A stretch of 64,000 bases of DNA. Origin: Symbiodinium natans (Eukaryota > Sar > Dinophyceae > Suessiales > Symbiodiniaceae). The stretch lies in contig CAJNDS010002350.1 in assembly GCA_905221605.1 (NCBI GenBank), forward strand, positions 140,001 through 204,000. Reading direction: 5' to 3'. Made by a program: the position numbers and the translations under genes. Shown here one piece after another: positions 10,147 to 21,547 of the stretch (position 1 is the first letter of the stretch; each line of letters begins with the position of its first letter). Under the pieces are notes generated by a model, which ran no database searches, was not told the origin of the DNA, and saw only the letters and a list, made by a program, of their open reading frames with translations.

Positions 10147-10240
10147 CTCGCGATGGAGCTGGCACGGTCCAGCCGCTGGACCACGGCATTCTCCGAGGGG
10201 TTGATCTTCGAGAGCAACGTGAGGACCTCTTGCAACTTTC
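10147..10240 (-). CDS. Probable exon, product unknown
   Basis: Reads LQEVLTLLSKINPSENAVVQ then RLDRASSIA, an amphipathic helical pattern. It lies between a CCCTAAA array (left) and a TTTAGGG array (right). Confidence 0.45.
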
Positions 10241-10274
10241 TTGCCGGGGAGGTGGGGGGGGCAAAAATGACCCA

Positions 10275-10343
10275 AGGTTTAGGGTTTAGGGTTTAGGGTT
10301 TAGGGTTTAGGGTTTAGGGTTTAGGGTTTAGGGTTTAGGGTTG
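10275..10343. repeat. Telomere-like array (TTTAGGG)
   Basis: Paired with the CCCTAAA array at 10016-10140 around the 10147-10240 exon. Confidence 0.95.
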
Positions 10344-11059
10344 ACCCCAGACCCTATACACCCTCCAAGCCAAACCCTCCACCCTCAGCAGGCACGCAGG
10401 CTTTACGCAATTCTGACGGCTTTGCAGATGTTACTCTGCACCTCAAAACCCTAAACCCTAAACCCTCAATTCAGCCTTCGGATTTAGGGTTCAGGGTCCA
10501 GTCAACCACAGGCTCCTTTCCCGTGCCTGCAAGTCTTGACAACACACTCCAATCCCCGCATCCTCTCCAAACCGATTGGCCCACCTCCGAAATCGCAAAC
10601 CACCCCTACACCCTTTAACCCTCAACCCATACCAAAAACCTGAATCCATAAACCCTATAAACCCTAAACCCTAAACCCTAAACCCGAAACCTCCCCCCCA
10701 AAGAAAAAAACTCCCAAAGCCAAGGTGCCAATCGGAACTCGCCCAACTCCAGCGAGTCCTGGATTGCGCCGTGGAAGGGGTAGCCTTGGCGCCGGAAGCT
10801 CAGGGTTTAGGGTTTAGGCTTTAGGGTTTAGGGTTTAGGGTTAGTCTTTGGGGTTATCGAGGCCTGCAAACCCCAAACCCAAATCAAAAACCCTACACCC
10901 AAAACCCTAAACCCTAACCCTAAACCCTAAACCCTAAACCCAAAAAAACCCGCAGAAACCCATGCATGCCGAGAGCAGGTCATAGTGACTGATTCATGCA
11001 AAAACCCTAAACCCCAAGCCCCAAACCCCAAACCCGAAACCCTCAACCCTTCTTTAGAC

Positions 11060-11395
11060 CCAAGAGTAATTAACCAAGAAATAAGAAGGGTGCCCTTGAG
11101 CCCCGATGACCTTGCCCAAACCATCGGTGGCATGCTACCTTGTTGTGATGTCAGTCAAGCTCCGTTACTGCAAGACGCGGCAATGCCGGACGCCCCACTC
11201 AGAACTATCACCTATAGAGCGGCGCAACCACATGAACATCAGTGTGCTTTCATACAGAGCCACTGCTTGCTTTGTGGTCGGGGAACAAACACCACTGAAC
11301 ACTGGCTTACTGCCTGTGTTGTTACCAGAGCCCCCCTTTTTATAGTATTAGTCACTCTGGGCTATGCTAGCACTGCCTCGTTAGAGTCCCTCTGT
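11060..11395 (+). mobile_element. LINE-type retroelement fragment (C-terminal zinc-binding region)
   Basis: An open plus frame reads DAPLRTITYRAAQPHEHQCA and then HCLLCGRGTNTTEHWLTAC. This is a C-x2-C...H-x4-C pattern like the zinc motif after reverse transcriptase in LINE ORF2 proteins. No polymerase motif is present, so it is a 5'-truncated relic. It is bounded on the left by telomere-like repeats and on the right by a GC-rich minus-strand exon. Confidence 0.45.
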
Positions 11396-11399
11396 CACA

Positions 11400-11664
11400 A
11401 TGCACTGCCCATTGCCAATGCCAACGAAGATGTTGACTTGGGCAGGGGGCCCTTCGGGGACGACAGGCTGGGCTGGCACAGCCGCAGCGGCGGGCCCCGG
11501 GCGGGCGGGCTGGGCTGGCACAGCCTTGGCAACTGCTTGGCCAAGTGGGGGGAGGACCAATGGAGCCAGGCTGACTGGAGCAGCAGCAAGAAGCGGTCTT
11601 CCTGGTGCCAAAGGCGGGGGCTGGCTCGGGCCAGCCTTGGCCTGAAGCATCCGACCGACGTCGC
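11400..11664 (-). CDS. Pro/Ala-rich exon
   Basis: After acceptor CCTTCAG|GCGACG the minus frame reads DVGRMLQAKAGPSQPPPLAP. It continues as a proline/alanine-rich low-complexity stretch and ends QVNIFVGIGNGQC near a GT donor. GC content is far above its surroundings. It is probably the linker of a larger protein of unknown type. Confidence 0.45.
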
Positions 11665-12236
11665 CTGAAGGCGGGCCCCCAAAAACCCTAAACCCTAGAC
11701 CCTAGACCCTAAACCCTAAACCCTAAACCCTAAACAGGGAATGAGGGGGTACTCTGGGTCCTAGCAAGGTGATGTGTTGCCTCAGAGCATGCGCAGTGCT
11801 TGTGAGCTAGGAGTTGCTGGACTTGGGGCTTAAAGTAAACCCTAAACCCTAAACCCTAAACCCTAAACCCTAAACCCTAAAGGCTTTAGGGTTAGGACCG
11901 TAGGGTGCCCCGGAGCCCGAAACCCCAAAAACCTTCCGCACCTAGAAAGCCCTTTTGACTTAGTAAGTAGGGTTAGCAAAGTGGGTTAAGGCGATTATAA
12001 GAGGGTGTCTAAGGGACACAAAGAAGACTTACGAAGTCAAAGGAGCTTCCATGTAGGTACCTACCCCAACCCTCCCCTAAGAACCCTATAATAAGGTATA
12101 CGGCTGAGAGTCGAGCCTTCGCGGGCCTGGGGGAGTTCGGAGAACACTGCTTATGGACGTTCAAAGACGTGCAATTATTTCTAAAGCAGATCCCTGCAAG
12201 GTTGCAGGGTTTGGGGATTAGGGATTAGGATTTAGG

Positions 12237-12327
12237 GTCCCTAAACCCTAAACCCTAAACCCTAAACCCTAAACCCTAAACCCTAAACCCTAAACCCTAA
12301 ACCCTAAACCCTAAACCCTAAACCCCC
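12237..12327. repeat. Telomere-like array (CCCTAAA)
   Basis: About 13 perfect units. Confidence 0.95.
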
Positions 12328-12329
12328 AG

Positions 12330-12412
12330 CCCCCCGTTGGCGTACTGGTCGAGGAGCCATGGTCGAGGAGCAAGTAGGACAGGCCAAGCTGCTTGTGGGA
12401 GGTTGCCTGGTA
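12330..12412 (-). CDS. Ankyrin-like exon
   Basis: Reads QATSHKQLGLSYLLLDHGSS, resembling the second ankyrin helix and turn (L-LL-HG). CCCTAAA lies on the left and TTTAGGG on the right. Confidence 0.4.
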
Positions 12413-12625
12413 GGGGGTTTACGGTTTAGGGTTTAGGGTTTACCCTAAACCCTAAACCCTAAACCCTTTAAACCCCAGGGGACATGAGGTTCCCTAAGCC
12501 CGAAAGCCTTACCCTACACCCTTAACTCGAAAGCCCGAAACTCTAAACCTTAAGCCCTAAACCCCAAGCCTTCGTGGTTTAGGGTTTGGAGGGTTTGGAG
12601 GTGCAGTTGGGGAGCCAAAGGGCTA

Positions 12626-12693
12626 AACCCTAAACCCTAAACCCTAAACCCTAAACCCTAAACCCTAAACCCTAAACCCTAAACCCTAAACCG
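12626..12693. repeat. Telomere-like array (CCCTAAA)
   Basis: About ten perfect units. Confidence 0.95.
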
Positions 12694-12736
12694 TTCGCAG
12701 AACTTCAGGGTTGATAAAGATCAGCCCCAGAACCTA

Positions 12737-12906
12737 CCCTAAGGGTCCATGTACCTAAACAGGGTTTAGGGTTTAGGGTTTAGGGTTTAGGGTTTAGGGT
12801 TTAGGGTTGAGGGTTTAGGGTTTAGCGAGTTTTTTGGGCCTTGAAGTACCTCATAGGGACTTTGGGGCCCAAGTACATAATCATTAGGTACATGGACCCT
12901 TAGGGC
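12737..12906. mobile_element. Family II palindrome interrupted by TTTAGGG array
   Basis: Ends CTAAGGGTCCATGTACC and inverse. The left arm is broken after CCTAAACAGGG by an array at about 12764-12825. Confidence 0.7.
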
Positions 12907-12951
12907 TACAAGGGGAGAGATTCCCGTACGGGGGATTTTTCATCATCGCCT

Positions 12952-12961
12952 TCGCCACCGC

Positions 12962-13001
<40 letters not shown>

Positions 13002-13034
13002 CTCATCATCATCATCAACATCATCATCATCGTC
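12952..13034. repeat. Trinucleotide microsatellite (CATCGT/CATCAT)
   Basis: A tandem run of ATC/GTC triplets. Confidence 0.9.
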
Positions 13035-13418
13035 ACACCGCATCCGTGTTCATGTCAGACGAACAACAAACGTAGCGCAGCACCACTTCTGGACACTGAG
13101 AAAAGAAAGCACGGCCCCTCAGAGCCAGAACCGCCAGGACTCTCTAAATGTACGGGCGCTTCTTTGGCAACCTTCGTATGGCTAAGGCTGTGACACATAC
13201 AATATACTAGGATCTCTATAAGAAAGGGACCACGATTTAGAGCACCTCCCAACATATGAGGCAGGGTATACAAGTGCGTCCGCTGTAGAGCATCCTCCAA
13301 GAAAAGGCCATGTTTCACCAAATTCCTCCCAAGGCCTTCTTAGGGCAGTCACACGGTCCCTTAAAATGGTTCATACGGGCCCTTACTTGGGGAACCCTAA
13401 ATAGCCGCTATATACACT
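13035..13418. other. Unassigned unique sequence
   Basis: The minus frame is open for 88 codons (13055-13321) but shows no recognisable composition or motif. Family XV-like motifs (GGTCCCTTAAAATGG) occur near 13355. Nothing else is supported. Confidence 0.3.
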
Positions 13419-13485
13419 AAACCCTAAACCCTAAACCCTAAACCCTAAACCCTAAACCCTAAACCCTAAACCCTAAACCCTAAAA
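13419..13485. repeat. Telomere-like array (CCCTAAA)
   Basis: About nine perfect units. Confidence 0.95.
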
Positions 13486-13547
13486 AACCCAAGGGCCCCT
13501 ACGTCAGAGCCCTTTCAGGAAGGCAAAGGACCATACTAAGGGACCAT

Positions 13548-13745
13548 GTAACTCTACTAACTGCTTAAGAACCCCAAGAAATGAAAAAAAACTCTTCCTT
13601 ATTAAGGGTATTATAGGGATCCTTATTTTTCCCCTTTTGGGTTCTTAAGAGTCAAATGTTCTGCCTTATTAAGGGTAATATAGGGATTATTATTATCATT
13701 ATTATTTTCCTTTTGGGGTTCTTAAGCAAGTAGTAGAACTGTCCA
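13548..13745. mobile_element. Family IX element, with internal duplication
   Basis: CTACTAACTGCTTAAGAACCC at the left and GGGTTCTTAAGCAAGTAGTAG at the right are inverted. The segment CCTTATTAAGGGTATTATAG occurs again about 70 bp on. Confidence 0.6.
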
Positions 13746-14340
13746 TAGACAAAAGGCCTGACACTGAAGCCCTGCTATTGCTATGATTGCCCTTCTCCAG
13801 GCTATTCTTGTGCGGATGGAACGGGTGATTTAACAGATAACAAGGTTTATTGAGCATTTACTGCCAAGGAACAAATCATCCAAAAGGATTCAGTCTTTCT
13901 TGGGGTGTTCACTCTGTTCACACGGCACTATATCATAATTGTCCTTTTTCCTAGACCATGCGCTCACGTCCCAGATAATATGAAACCCGTAAAGAGAACT
14001 AAATAACATTATCATAATGCACAAGTTACTAGTAGAAGTGAACGCAACAAGTGAGCCGACATGGAGGTGCCATCAGAATCCTTTGTAGGAGCTCTTGGGG
14101 TTCAAGAACCTGATATCCTTGGCGTACCACAAATCAAGGGTTCACCGATGATTGGTGCAAAAGGGACACGGCCCCTTAAAGCCTCTGAACAAAAAATCCG
14201 TAATATGATCCTCTTAAGCCCAATAGGCGAAACACAAAAATCGCCCAAAGGCTTATCCAATCATAGACTTGTTAGGCAGAGCCTACAGACAAAGTTGATT
14301 TTTGTTTTTTTTTTTTTTTTTGGGGGGGGGGGGGGTTAGG
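13746..14340. other. AT-richer unique sequence ending in T and G homopolymers
   Basis: No exon could be supported. A 92-codon plus frame (14061-14339) ends in homopolymer and is not convincing. A T15-G13 run lies at 14309-14336. Confidence 0.35.
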
Positions 14341-14504
14341 GTTTAGGGTTTAGGAGGGTTTAGGGTTTAGGGTTTTTTGGGGCTTTTTGGGGTTCTTACA
14401 GTCAGGGATGTCCCGGCCTTTGCGGCTCCAGTGGCCCTAAACCCTAAACCCTAAACCCTAAACCCTAAACCCTAAACCCTAAACCCTGAACCCTGAACCC
14501 TAAA

Positions 14505-14600
14505 CCCGGTGCCTCGCGGAAGAGGGACAAAGGTGGGCCGGGTTTGATCTTGGTCTTGCCGTCGACGGTCTCGCGCTGCAGGTGGCCTGGGACGCCACTG
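14505..14600 (-). CDS. Probable exon, product unknown
   Basis: Reads SGVPGHLQRETVDGKTKIKP then GPPLSLFREAP. It is flanked by CCCTAAA on both sides, an exception to the usual bracketing. Confidence 0.35.
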
Positions 14601-15004
14601 TCAGGGCAGCTGGGGGGCTCTCTGCCCTACACCCTAAACCCTAAACCCTAAACCCTAAACCCCAAACCCCAAACCCCAAACACTAAACCCCAAACCTTAT
14701 AAACCCTAAACCCTAAGCCATGGATCTTGTAAGCTTCGCTTTAAAAAAGTAAGCCCTATAACAATACTTACGGCGCGCGTGAGCTTGCCCGTAAATGTAC
14801 ATAACATAAGCCTTCTAGCCCTACTCCCTAAAACCCTTAGCCCCTAACCAAGCTTGAGAAGCCTAAGGTTGGTCCCATGGGCCCTTAGTATGGTCCCTTA
14901 CCCTGAATTTAAATGGATTTCAAGGGATCCGATTTATTGGCCCTTAGTGTGCGTAGTGTATAGAAGGGTTCTAGAAAAGGGGGCCCAAATTAAGGGCCCA
15001 TACT

Positions 15005-15170
15005 TCATATCCCCTAAACCCTAAAAACTAAACCCTAAACCCAAAACCCTAAACCCTAAACCCTAAACCTTAAACCCTAAACCCTAAACCCTAAACCCTA
15101 AACCCTAAACCCTAAACCCTAAACCCTAAACCCTAAACCCTAAACCCTAAACTCTAAACCCTAACCCTAA
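15005..15170. repeat. Telomere-like array (CCCTAAA)
   Basis: About 23 units with a few variants. Confidence 0.95.
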
Positions 15171-15171
15171 A

Positions 15172-16080
15172 TCCGCTCCATCGGCTTGCCCCGCCTTTTG
15201 ACTTGAGACGAATCTGACATTCTCGGGTTGCAGGCGTTTATCTTACCCTCAGGGTCCATGTACCTAAATAGGGAACACTTGGCTATTTATGGACTTTAGG
15301 GCCCAAGTACAGAATAATAAGGTACATGGACTCTTAGGGTTAGGGCAGTTGCAGTGTCCCTTAATGTTGGCCCCTAATCGGGAACCCTTGCATACCCCTT
15401 ATGCACCCTATAACACCCAAGGGCTCATACTTCAGAAGGTTAAGGGGCCATGAAACTTCCAAAAGATAAACCCTAAACCCTAAACCCTAAACCCTAAACC
15501 CTAAACCCTAAACAGCCATTTATGGGCTCAAATGCTTTGGCTAAGGTGTCAGAAGTGGCGAAAGGCAGGAGCCCGGAAATACCGGCACTGATCCTCTCCT
15601 CCGCGCCTTATCCCCTGAACCGTGGCTTGCTCCATAACCATAGGAACAGAAGCAACTTTTAAGTGTAGGTGGCTATTTTTGCTATTGCTTTGTTGAACTA
15701 GTCTTGTTATTGCAGCCCCCTTCAAGTTCGTAGGCAACCGACACAAACAGTTTGGGGGTCTTACCAGAAGCCTGAGCCTGAAACCGGTGGGAGACCTCCC
15801 CTACTTCTCCAACAGCCAAAGGGGAAAACAACGGCGTACCTTCTCTTCCTCCAGATAAGGAAGCCCACAAGAATCTAACCCTAAACCCTAAATTTTAGGG
15901 TACCCCAGCAAGGTTTTGGCGGATCGACCCCCCCTCCCCCCTCCATACGGGGGGGCTCAGCGATAGGTCCTTCAGGGACAAGGTTGCCTAATACTCCCCA
16001 CTAAGGCCCCCTAAGCGTCCCTAAGGTTCTAAACTCTAAACCCCAAACCCCAAGCCCTAAAAAAAATGAAGGACCCTATA
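15172..16080. other. Mixed repeats with a family II element and no clear exon
   Basis: Holds an intact family II palindrome (15248-15341), a short CCCTAAA array (15471-15510), and 350 bp of unique sequence (15540-15870) with only short open frames of no clear character. Confidence 0.4.
15248..15341. mobile_element. Family II palindromic element, intact
   Basis: CAGGGTCCATGTACCTAAAT pairs with an inverse right end. No array is inside. Confidence 0.65.
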
Positions 16081-16082
16081 AA

Positions 16083-16155
16083 ACCAGCCGAGGCGCACAT
16101 GGGAGCCTCGACATCCCCTGCACCCTGGCTGAGCAACGTGATGGCGTACCTCGGC
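16083..16155 (-). CDS. Ankyrin-like exon
   Basis: Reads KPRYAITLLSQGAGDVEAPM then CASA, matching the ankyrin L-L-x-x-GAD turn. TTTGGGG and TTTAGGG follow on the right. Confidence 0.4.
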
Positions 16156-16663
16156 TTGCTTTTGGGGTTTAGGGTTTAGGGCTTAGGGTTTGGGGTTTAG
16201 AGTTTAGGGCTTATATAGGGTTTATGGGACTTCCGAAGGTTTTCCCCAAAGCTCCAAGAGGCTTCTGGTGCTTTAGGGCCTAAGGTCTAGGAACCCAAAA
16301 GATCAGTAACTCAACAACGTAAGCCACTGCAGCCTACAGCCTTACATTATTGAGGGTTTAGGGTGTAGGGTTTAGGGTGAGCCCTACCGCGAAGGACCCC
16401 CTTGCCGCATTAACTCTTCGAAGGCCATGAAAAAAAGATTCCGTAAACCAAAAGCTTAAAAACAACTTTGGGTTTGTCCCCAGACCTTAAACCCTAAACC
16501 CTCGAGCGCCATCAGCTCAAGACCTCCTCTAAACCTCAAGCCCTAGAACCCCCAAAAAAACCTTACAACCCCAAATGCTATGAACTCCAATTACGCGCAA
16601 CCCCAAACCCCCAACCCCAGGGCGCTAGATGTTTGAAGGCTTACGGTCATAACCCCCTGGTTC

Positions 16664-16805
16664 TTAGTAGGGAATGAGGGAATGAGGATCCTCCATATAC
16701 CCTAAACCCTAAACCCTAAACCCTAAACCCTAAACCCTAAACCCTAAACCCTAAACCCTAAAGGGGATTATGTAGGGTACCTCATTCCCTCATTCCCTCC
16801 CAAGA
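16664..16805. mobile_element. Family IV element enclosing a CCCTAAA array
   Basis: GTAGGGAATGAGGGAATGAG on the left and its inverse on the right enclose a CCCTAAA array at 16698-16762. Confidence 0.7.
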
Positions 16806-17081
16806 ACCAGCCAGATAAGGCTTCTAGGGGAAATGATGGATTCGTGGCTTGAGGGATGTCGTGCTTAACACCACAGCAGGGTTCAGGGTTCAGAGTTTCA
16901 GGGTTCAGGGTTCAGGGCTTAGGGCTTAGGGTTTAGGGTTTAGGGTTTGGGGTTTGGGGTTTAGGGAAAACCCACATCACCACCTTCAACGCCCGACCCC
17001 TGCCAGCTCAAACCCTAAACCCTAAACCCTAAACCCTAAAACCTAAACCCTAAACCCTAAACCCTAAACCCTAAACCCTAG

Positions 17082-17180
17082 TTGAAGGTGCTGGTGGTGG
17101 CCACCCGCCAGGGCGACGCCCAGTGTGTCGTTGCCAGACGTGTCTCTGGCCTTTGGCAGTCGAAGGTTGTTTTCGCCTCT
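17082..17180 (+). CDS. Probable plus-strand exon, product unknown
   Basis: Acceptor AACCCTAG is the edge of a CCCTAAA array. The frame reads LKVLVVATRQGDAQCVVARR then VSGLWQSKVVFAS and ends at GGGTTTAGG. This is one of the few plus-strand exons and shows the same array bracketing in its own orientation. Confidence 0.45.
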
Positions 17181-17401
17181 GGGTTTAGGGGCGGTTTAGG
17201 GTTTGGGGGTTTTTGGGGTTTAGGATTAGGGTTTAGGGTTTAGGGTTTAGGCTTTCCCTAAGGCTCTAATCACTCCAACTCTTGTTTTGTTGTGCTAAAC
17301 GCCTGGCAAAAGAAGGCTTTGCAGGTAGCTTTGGGCCACTTCTGTTAAGAAAACCCTAAAACCCTTAACCCCTAAAACCCTTAAACCCTACGCCCTAAAA
17401 C

Positions 17402-17515
17402 CCTGAAACCCTGAAACCCTAAAACCCTAAAACCCTAAAACCCTAAAACCCTAAAACCCTAAAACCCTAAAACCCTAAAACCCTAAAACCCTAAAACCCT
17501 AAAAGCCCTAAACCC
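17402..17515. repeat. Octamer array (AAAACCCT)n
   Basis: A homogeneous run of the 8-bp telomere variant. Confidence 0.9.
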
Positions 17516-17770
17516 AAAAAACCCTAAAACCCTAGAACCCTAAACCCTAAAACCCTAGAACCCTAAACCCCATAAAGCAAAACAAACAGCCCGTGCCTTG
17601 GAAAGATCGTTGTTTGTTGCTTGGCTCAAGTTTAAGGTTTGAAGCTGTTGGTGCGGCTGTCTCAGGATTTAGGGTTTAGATTAGAGTTTAGGGTTTAGGG
17701 TTTAGGGTTTAGGGTTTAGGGTTTAGGGTTTAGGGTTTAGGGTTTAGGGTTTAGGGTTTAGGGTTTAGGG

Positions 17771-18050
17771 CTGTTAACGGGAGGTTTCAAACAATCCGCC
17801 TCGAGTTTAGGGCTTGGGTTTCGGGTTTTACCCTCGCAGCCCACCAACAGCTGGCTGGGTTTAGGGTTTAGGGTTTAGGGTTTAGGGTTTAGGGTTTAGG
17901 GTTTAGGGTGTAGGGTTTAGGGTTTAGGGTTTAGGGTTTAGGGTTTAGGGTTTAGGGTTTAGGGCTGTTAACGGGAGGTTTCAAACAATCCGCCTCGAGT
18001 TTAGGGCTTGGGTTTCGGGTTTTACCCTCGCAGCCCACCAACAGCTGGCT
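17771..18050 (-). repeat. Tandem duplication of an 86-bp exon-like segment within TTTAGGG arrays
   Basis: The sequence from CTGTTAACGGGAGG to CAACAGCTGGCT occurs at 17771-17856 and 17965-18050, identical by eye and offset by 194 bp. On the minus strand it reads QLLVGCE and then a possible GGTAAA donor, so it may be a duplicated exon. Confidence 0.75.
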
Positions 18051-18319
18051 GGGTTTAGGGTTTAGGGTTTAGGGTTTGGGGTTTAGGGTTTAGGGTTTAG
18101 GGTTTAGGGTTTAGGGTTTAGGGTCTAGGATTTAGGTGCACCCTAAAGCCCTGAAGCTCTAAACCTTCAAACCTTGAACGCACCCAGAACCAACCTGCGC
18201 TAAAACCCTAAGACCGTAAAAACCCGACCCTAAAACCCCAACAGCCTCCACCCTAAACGAGCCTCGGAACCCTGAACCCTATCCTCTGCACGCTAAAAGC
18301 TAAAATTCTGAGCCCTAAA

Positions 18320-18375
18320 CCCTATAAACCCTATAAACCCTATAAACCCTATAAACCCTATAAACCCTATAAACC
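18320..18375. repeat. (AAACCCTAT)n array
   Basis: A tandem run of a 9-bp variant. Confidence 0.85.
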
Positions 18376-18459
18376 CTAAACCCTAAACCCTAAACCCTAA
18401 ACCCTAAACCCTGAACCCTAAACCCTAAACCCTAAACTGCCGGGGGGAGGGGAGGGGGG

Positions 18460-18535
18460 AGGGGGCGGCCTTCAGAGACGCCCCACGCTTCGAGAGGTAG
18501 AGGGAGGAGATGGTCGCGCCGCGTCTGGCGCGACA
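18460..18535 (-). CDS. Possible exon
   Basis: Reads GATISSLYLSKRGASLKAA, weakly ankyrin-like, next to G-rich runs. Confidence 0.3.
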
Positions 18536-18784
18536 TGGGGGGGGGGGGGGGGGTGTTGGGCTTTTGGGTGTTTCCCTCATCCCTAAAAGGGTTCAGGGTT
18601 CAGGGTTTAGGGTTTAGGGTTTAGGATTTGTAGGGTTTAGGGTTTAGGGTTATCAGACTTGATCATCTGGGCTGTGTCGGCACTAAACCCAGGGGCACAT
18701 GGGGTTTTGGGGGGGGGCTTTGAATGGGCATGTTTACAAGGCTTGGGTCTTCAGGGGGCCTGGGGTTTTGGTGCTTAAGGATCA

Positions 18785-18897
18785 CTGTTCTGAAACCTGG
18801 GCTAAACCCTAAACCCTAAACCCTAAACCCTAAACCCTAAACCCTAAACCCTAAACCCCAAACCCTAAACCCTAAACCCTAAACCCTAAACCCTAAA
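18785..18897. repeat. Telomere-like array (CCCTAAA)
   Basis: About 16 units. Confidence 0.95.
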
Positions 18898-19028
18898 TGC
18901 GCCCTACACACTAAGCCCCAAACCCTAAACCCTAAACCTCTTTTGAGGCCCAGGTATACGAAATCTAGGTCCCTACGCCTGGAAGCCCTACAAACGCCAA
19001 GCCTCAAGCCCCAAACCCTAGAGCCTAC

Positions 19029-19199
19029 TCATGGGTTTCCCTACTAGGAGTTTATGGTTTAGGGTTGAAGGTTTAGGGGTACTACACCCCTCTGTACTAC
19101 CCCTCTTCGGTTTCCCCCCCATAGTTAAGGCTATTTAGGGAAATTAAGGATGTTTAAAGAACCTGCCGATTGTAGTATAGAGGGGAGTAGTAGGGAAGC
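19029..19199. mobile_element. Family V element with a telomere-like interruption
   Basis: ATGGGTTTCCCTACTA on the left and GTAGTAGGGAAGC on the right. A TTTAGGG-type insert lies after the left end (about 19047-19078). Confidence 0.6.
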
Positions 19200-19639
19200 G
19201 TTTAGGGTTTAGGGTTCAAAGCCCCAAGCCATAACCCCTGGAAAGGGATCTTTCATCTTATTCCCCTATATGACCCCCATATATATATATATATATATCT
19301 TATACCTAAACCCTGAACCCTAAACCCTAAACCCTAAAAGCCCTAAAAAACCCTACTAAGTAGCCCCTAAATAGCCCCCAAAGAACCCCTAAGGTCCCTT
19401 TCAAGGGTCCCTTCTTTAGCCCCTTGAGAACCCTGACTTCTGCCCCGGTTTCCCAAAGAAAGTCAACCTGCACAGCAGGGGATTGCGCTCTTGAAGGCGA
19501 CCTTCTGAGGGTTCAGGGTTCAGGGTTCAGGGTTGAGGCTTTAGGGTTTAGCGTTTTTTGTTTACGCCGAAACGCTTAACCCTGATTCCCAAACCCTAAG
19601 CCCAAAAACCATAAAACGCCCTAAAACCCAAAACCAAAA

Positions 19640-19825
19640 CCAAAACCCCCTACAACCCTAATTACAACCCCTACAACCCTACAACCCTACAACCCCAAAA
19701 CCCCAAAACCCTACAACCCCAAAACCCTACAACCCCACAACCCTACAACCCTACAACCCCAAAACCCTACAACCCTACAACCCCACAACCCTACAACCCC
19801 AAAACCCTACAACCCTACAACCCCA
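19640..19825. repeat. (CTACAACCC)n / (CCCTACAA)n array
   Basis: About 20 short tandem units, a locally expanded heptamer variant. Confidence 0.85.
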
Positions 19826-20169
19826 GTTAAACCCTAGGGACTCAGAGGGTCCCCGATGCAACGGCCCAGCTTTCCGCCCACGGCGTGATAGAGAGTGTGG
19901 AGGTGGAAGCAACACTGTGGCAATCACATGGGTTTTGGGTGTAGGGTTTAGGGTTTTAGGGTGTAGGGTTTAGGGTTTTAGGGGTTATGGATCGGGGTTT
20001 AGGGTGTAGGGTTTGGGGTTTGGGTTTTAGGATTTAGGGTTTAGGGTTTAGGGGTTTGAGGTTTGGGGTTTAGGATTGGGAAATCCTTTGGAGTCCCTCT
20101 TCCCGGACAATCTGCCCAAGGGCCTCACCCCCCTAACTCCCTAAACTCCCTAAACCCTAAACCCTCAAC

Positions 20170-20230
20170 CGCCTGGCCGCGCAAAGGAGCGGTGTGGCGC
20201 CGAACTCATCGGGCACGTCTACTCGGACCT
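20170..20230 (-). CDS. Ankyrin-repeat-like exon
   Basis: After CCCAAAG the frame reads VRVDVPDEFGATPLLCAARR, a classic ankyrin D-x-x-G-x-TPL-AA pattern. Confidence 0.55.
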
Positions 20231-20940
20231 TTGGGGGTGGGGGGCAGGGGGGGAGGGGTTTAGGGTTTAGGGTTTAGGGTTTAGGGTTGTGTAGGGTTTA
20301 GGGTTAGGGTTTAGGGTTTAGGGTTTAGCGTTTAGCGTTTAGGGTTTAGGGTTTAGGGTTTAGAGGGGGGGGGAGGGGGTATTTTGCATGGAGTTGTACC
20401 CTAAACCCCTCTCCGGCCTTGGGGCGGGGGTTTAAACCTAGACCCTAGAACCCGTATCCAAACCCCAAAACCCTAAACCCCAAAAACCCAAAACCCTAAA
20501 ACTCTAAACCCCAAACCCTGTACCCCAAACCCTAGACCCTAAACCCTAGACCCTAAACCCTGAACCCTGAACCCCAAACCTGCTTTTCAGAGCCCTAAAC
20601 CCTCCACTCTGGTCGAAGGTGCGCCCTCCACAGCGCAAAGGCTCGTCACCTTGGCAGCCCGCACGGGCCAGCAAGGCAGGCTTTAGGGTTTTTAGGGTTT
20701 TTAGGCTTTTTAGGGTGTTTAAGGTTTTATGGTTTTAAGGGCTTTATGGGCCTTCAGGGTTCAAGGCTTCTCAGGATCTTGGGGTATAAGTTTGCAAAAC
20801 AAACCCTTCAGGGCTGCAAGGGTTTACGGTTGGAAGGGCTTAGGGTTCAGGGCTCCCTCGCCACACACTGACGCAATCAGAGCAGCCAAAGCTCTGTGAT
20901 TGCAAAGACCTGCTTTTAGGGCTTAGGGCGTAGGGGTTCG

Positions 20941-21051
20941 GCTTGATATCCCAGTACCCATATTATAATAAGGTACCCTTTGAGGTTGCCTACATTTATA
21001 AGAACCTCCAAAAAAAGGGTAAAAGGGACCACTGCGCTACCCTGAACCCTA
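20941..21051. mobile_element. Family I element
   Basis: ATCCCAGTACCCATATTATA on the left and GGGACCACTGCGCTACCC on the right. Confidence 0.6.
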
Positions 21052-21547
21052 GACCCTAGACCCTAGACTCTAAACCCTATGCCCTAAACCCTGTCCCTCT
21101 AGAGGCCACCTGAGGCGAACCTGAGCGCTTGCATGCACACCTTGAATCATCAGCCCTGCACATGGGATTCCTCCATAAACGGCTGGAGCTCCAAAGCCCT
21201 TTACGCCCTAAGACCCTGTAAAGCCCTGGAATCATCTAAACCCTAAACTCTAAACTCTAAACCCTAAACCCTAAACCCTGAACCCTGAACCCTGAACCCT
21301 CTCTGAACCCTGAAACCTGTCATTGCGGCTCGCCCCTCGAAAAACGCTAGGCTTCCGGGTATCCTAGGGGTTTAGAGCTAGGTCTAAGGAGCCCAAATTA
21401 GAGAGCTTCACTGACCTGAGAAAGGAGCTCAGAGCTTCCGACAGGGCTGTTCTAACTTTGAGGGCTACATGAGGGATCGGGTTTGACCCTAAACCCTAAA
21501 CCCTAAACCCTAAAGGCTTTAAGGGCTTTGGGTTTAGGGTTGCGTGT

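Noticed and set aside
13055-13321. 88-codon minus frame as a gene
   Set aside because: No motif, splice context or compositional signal; listed only as unassigned sequence.
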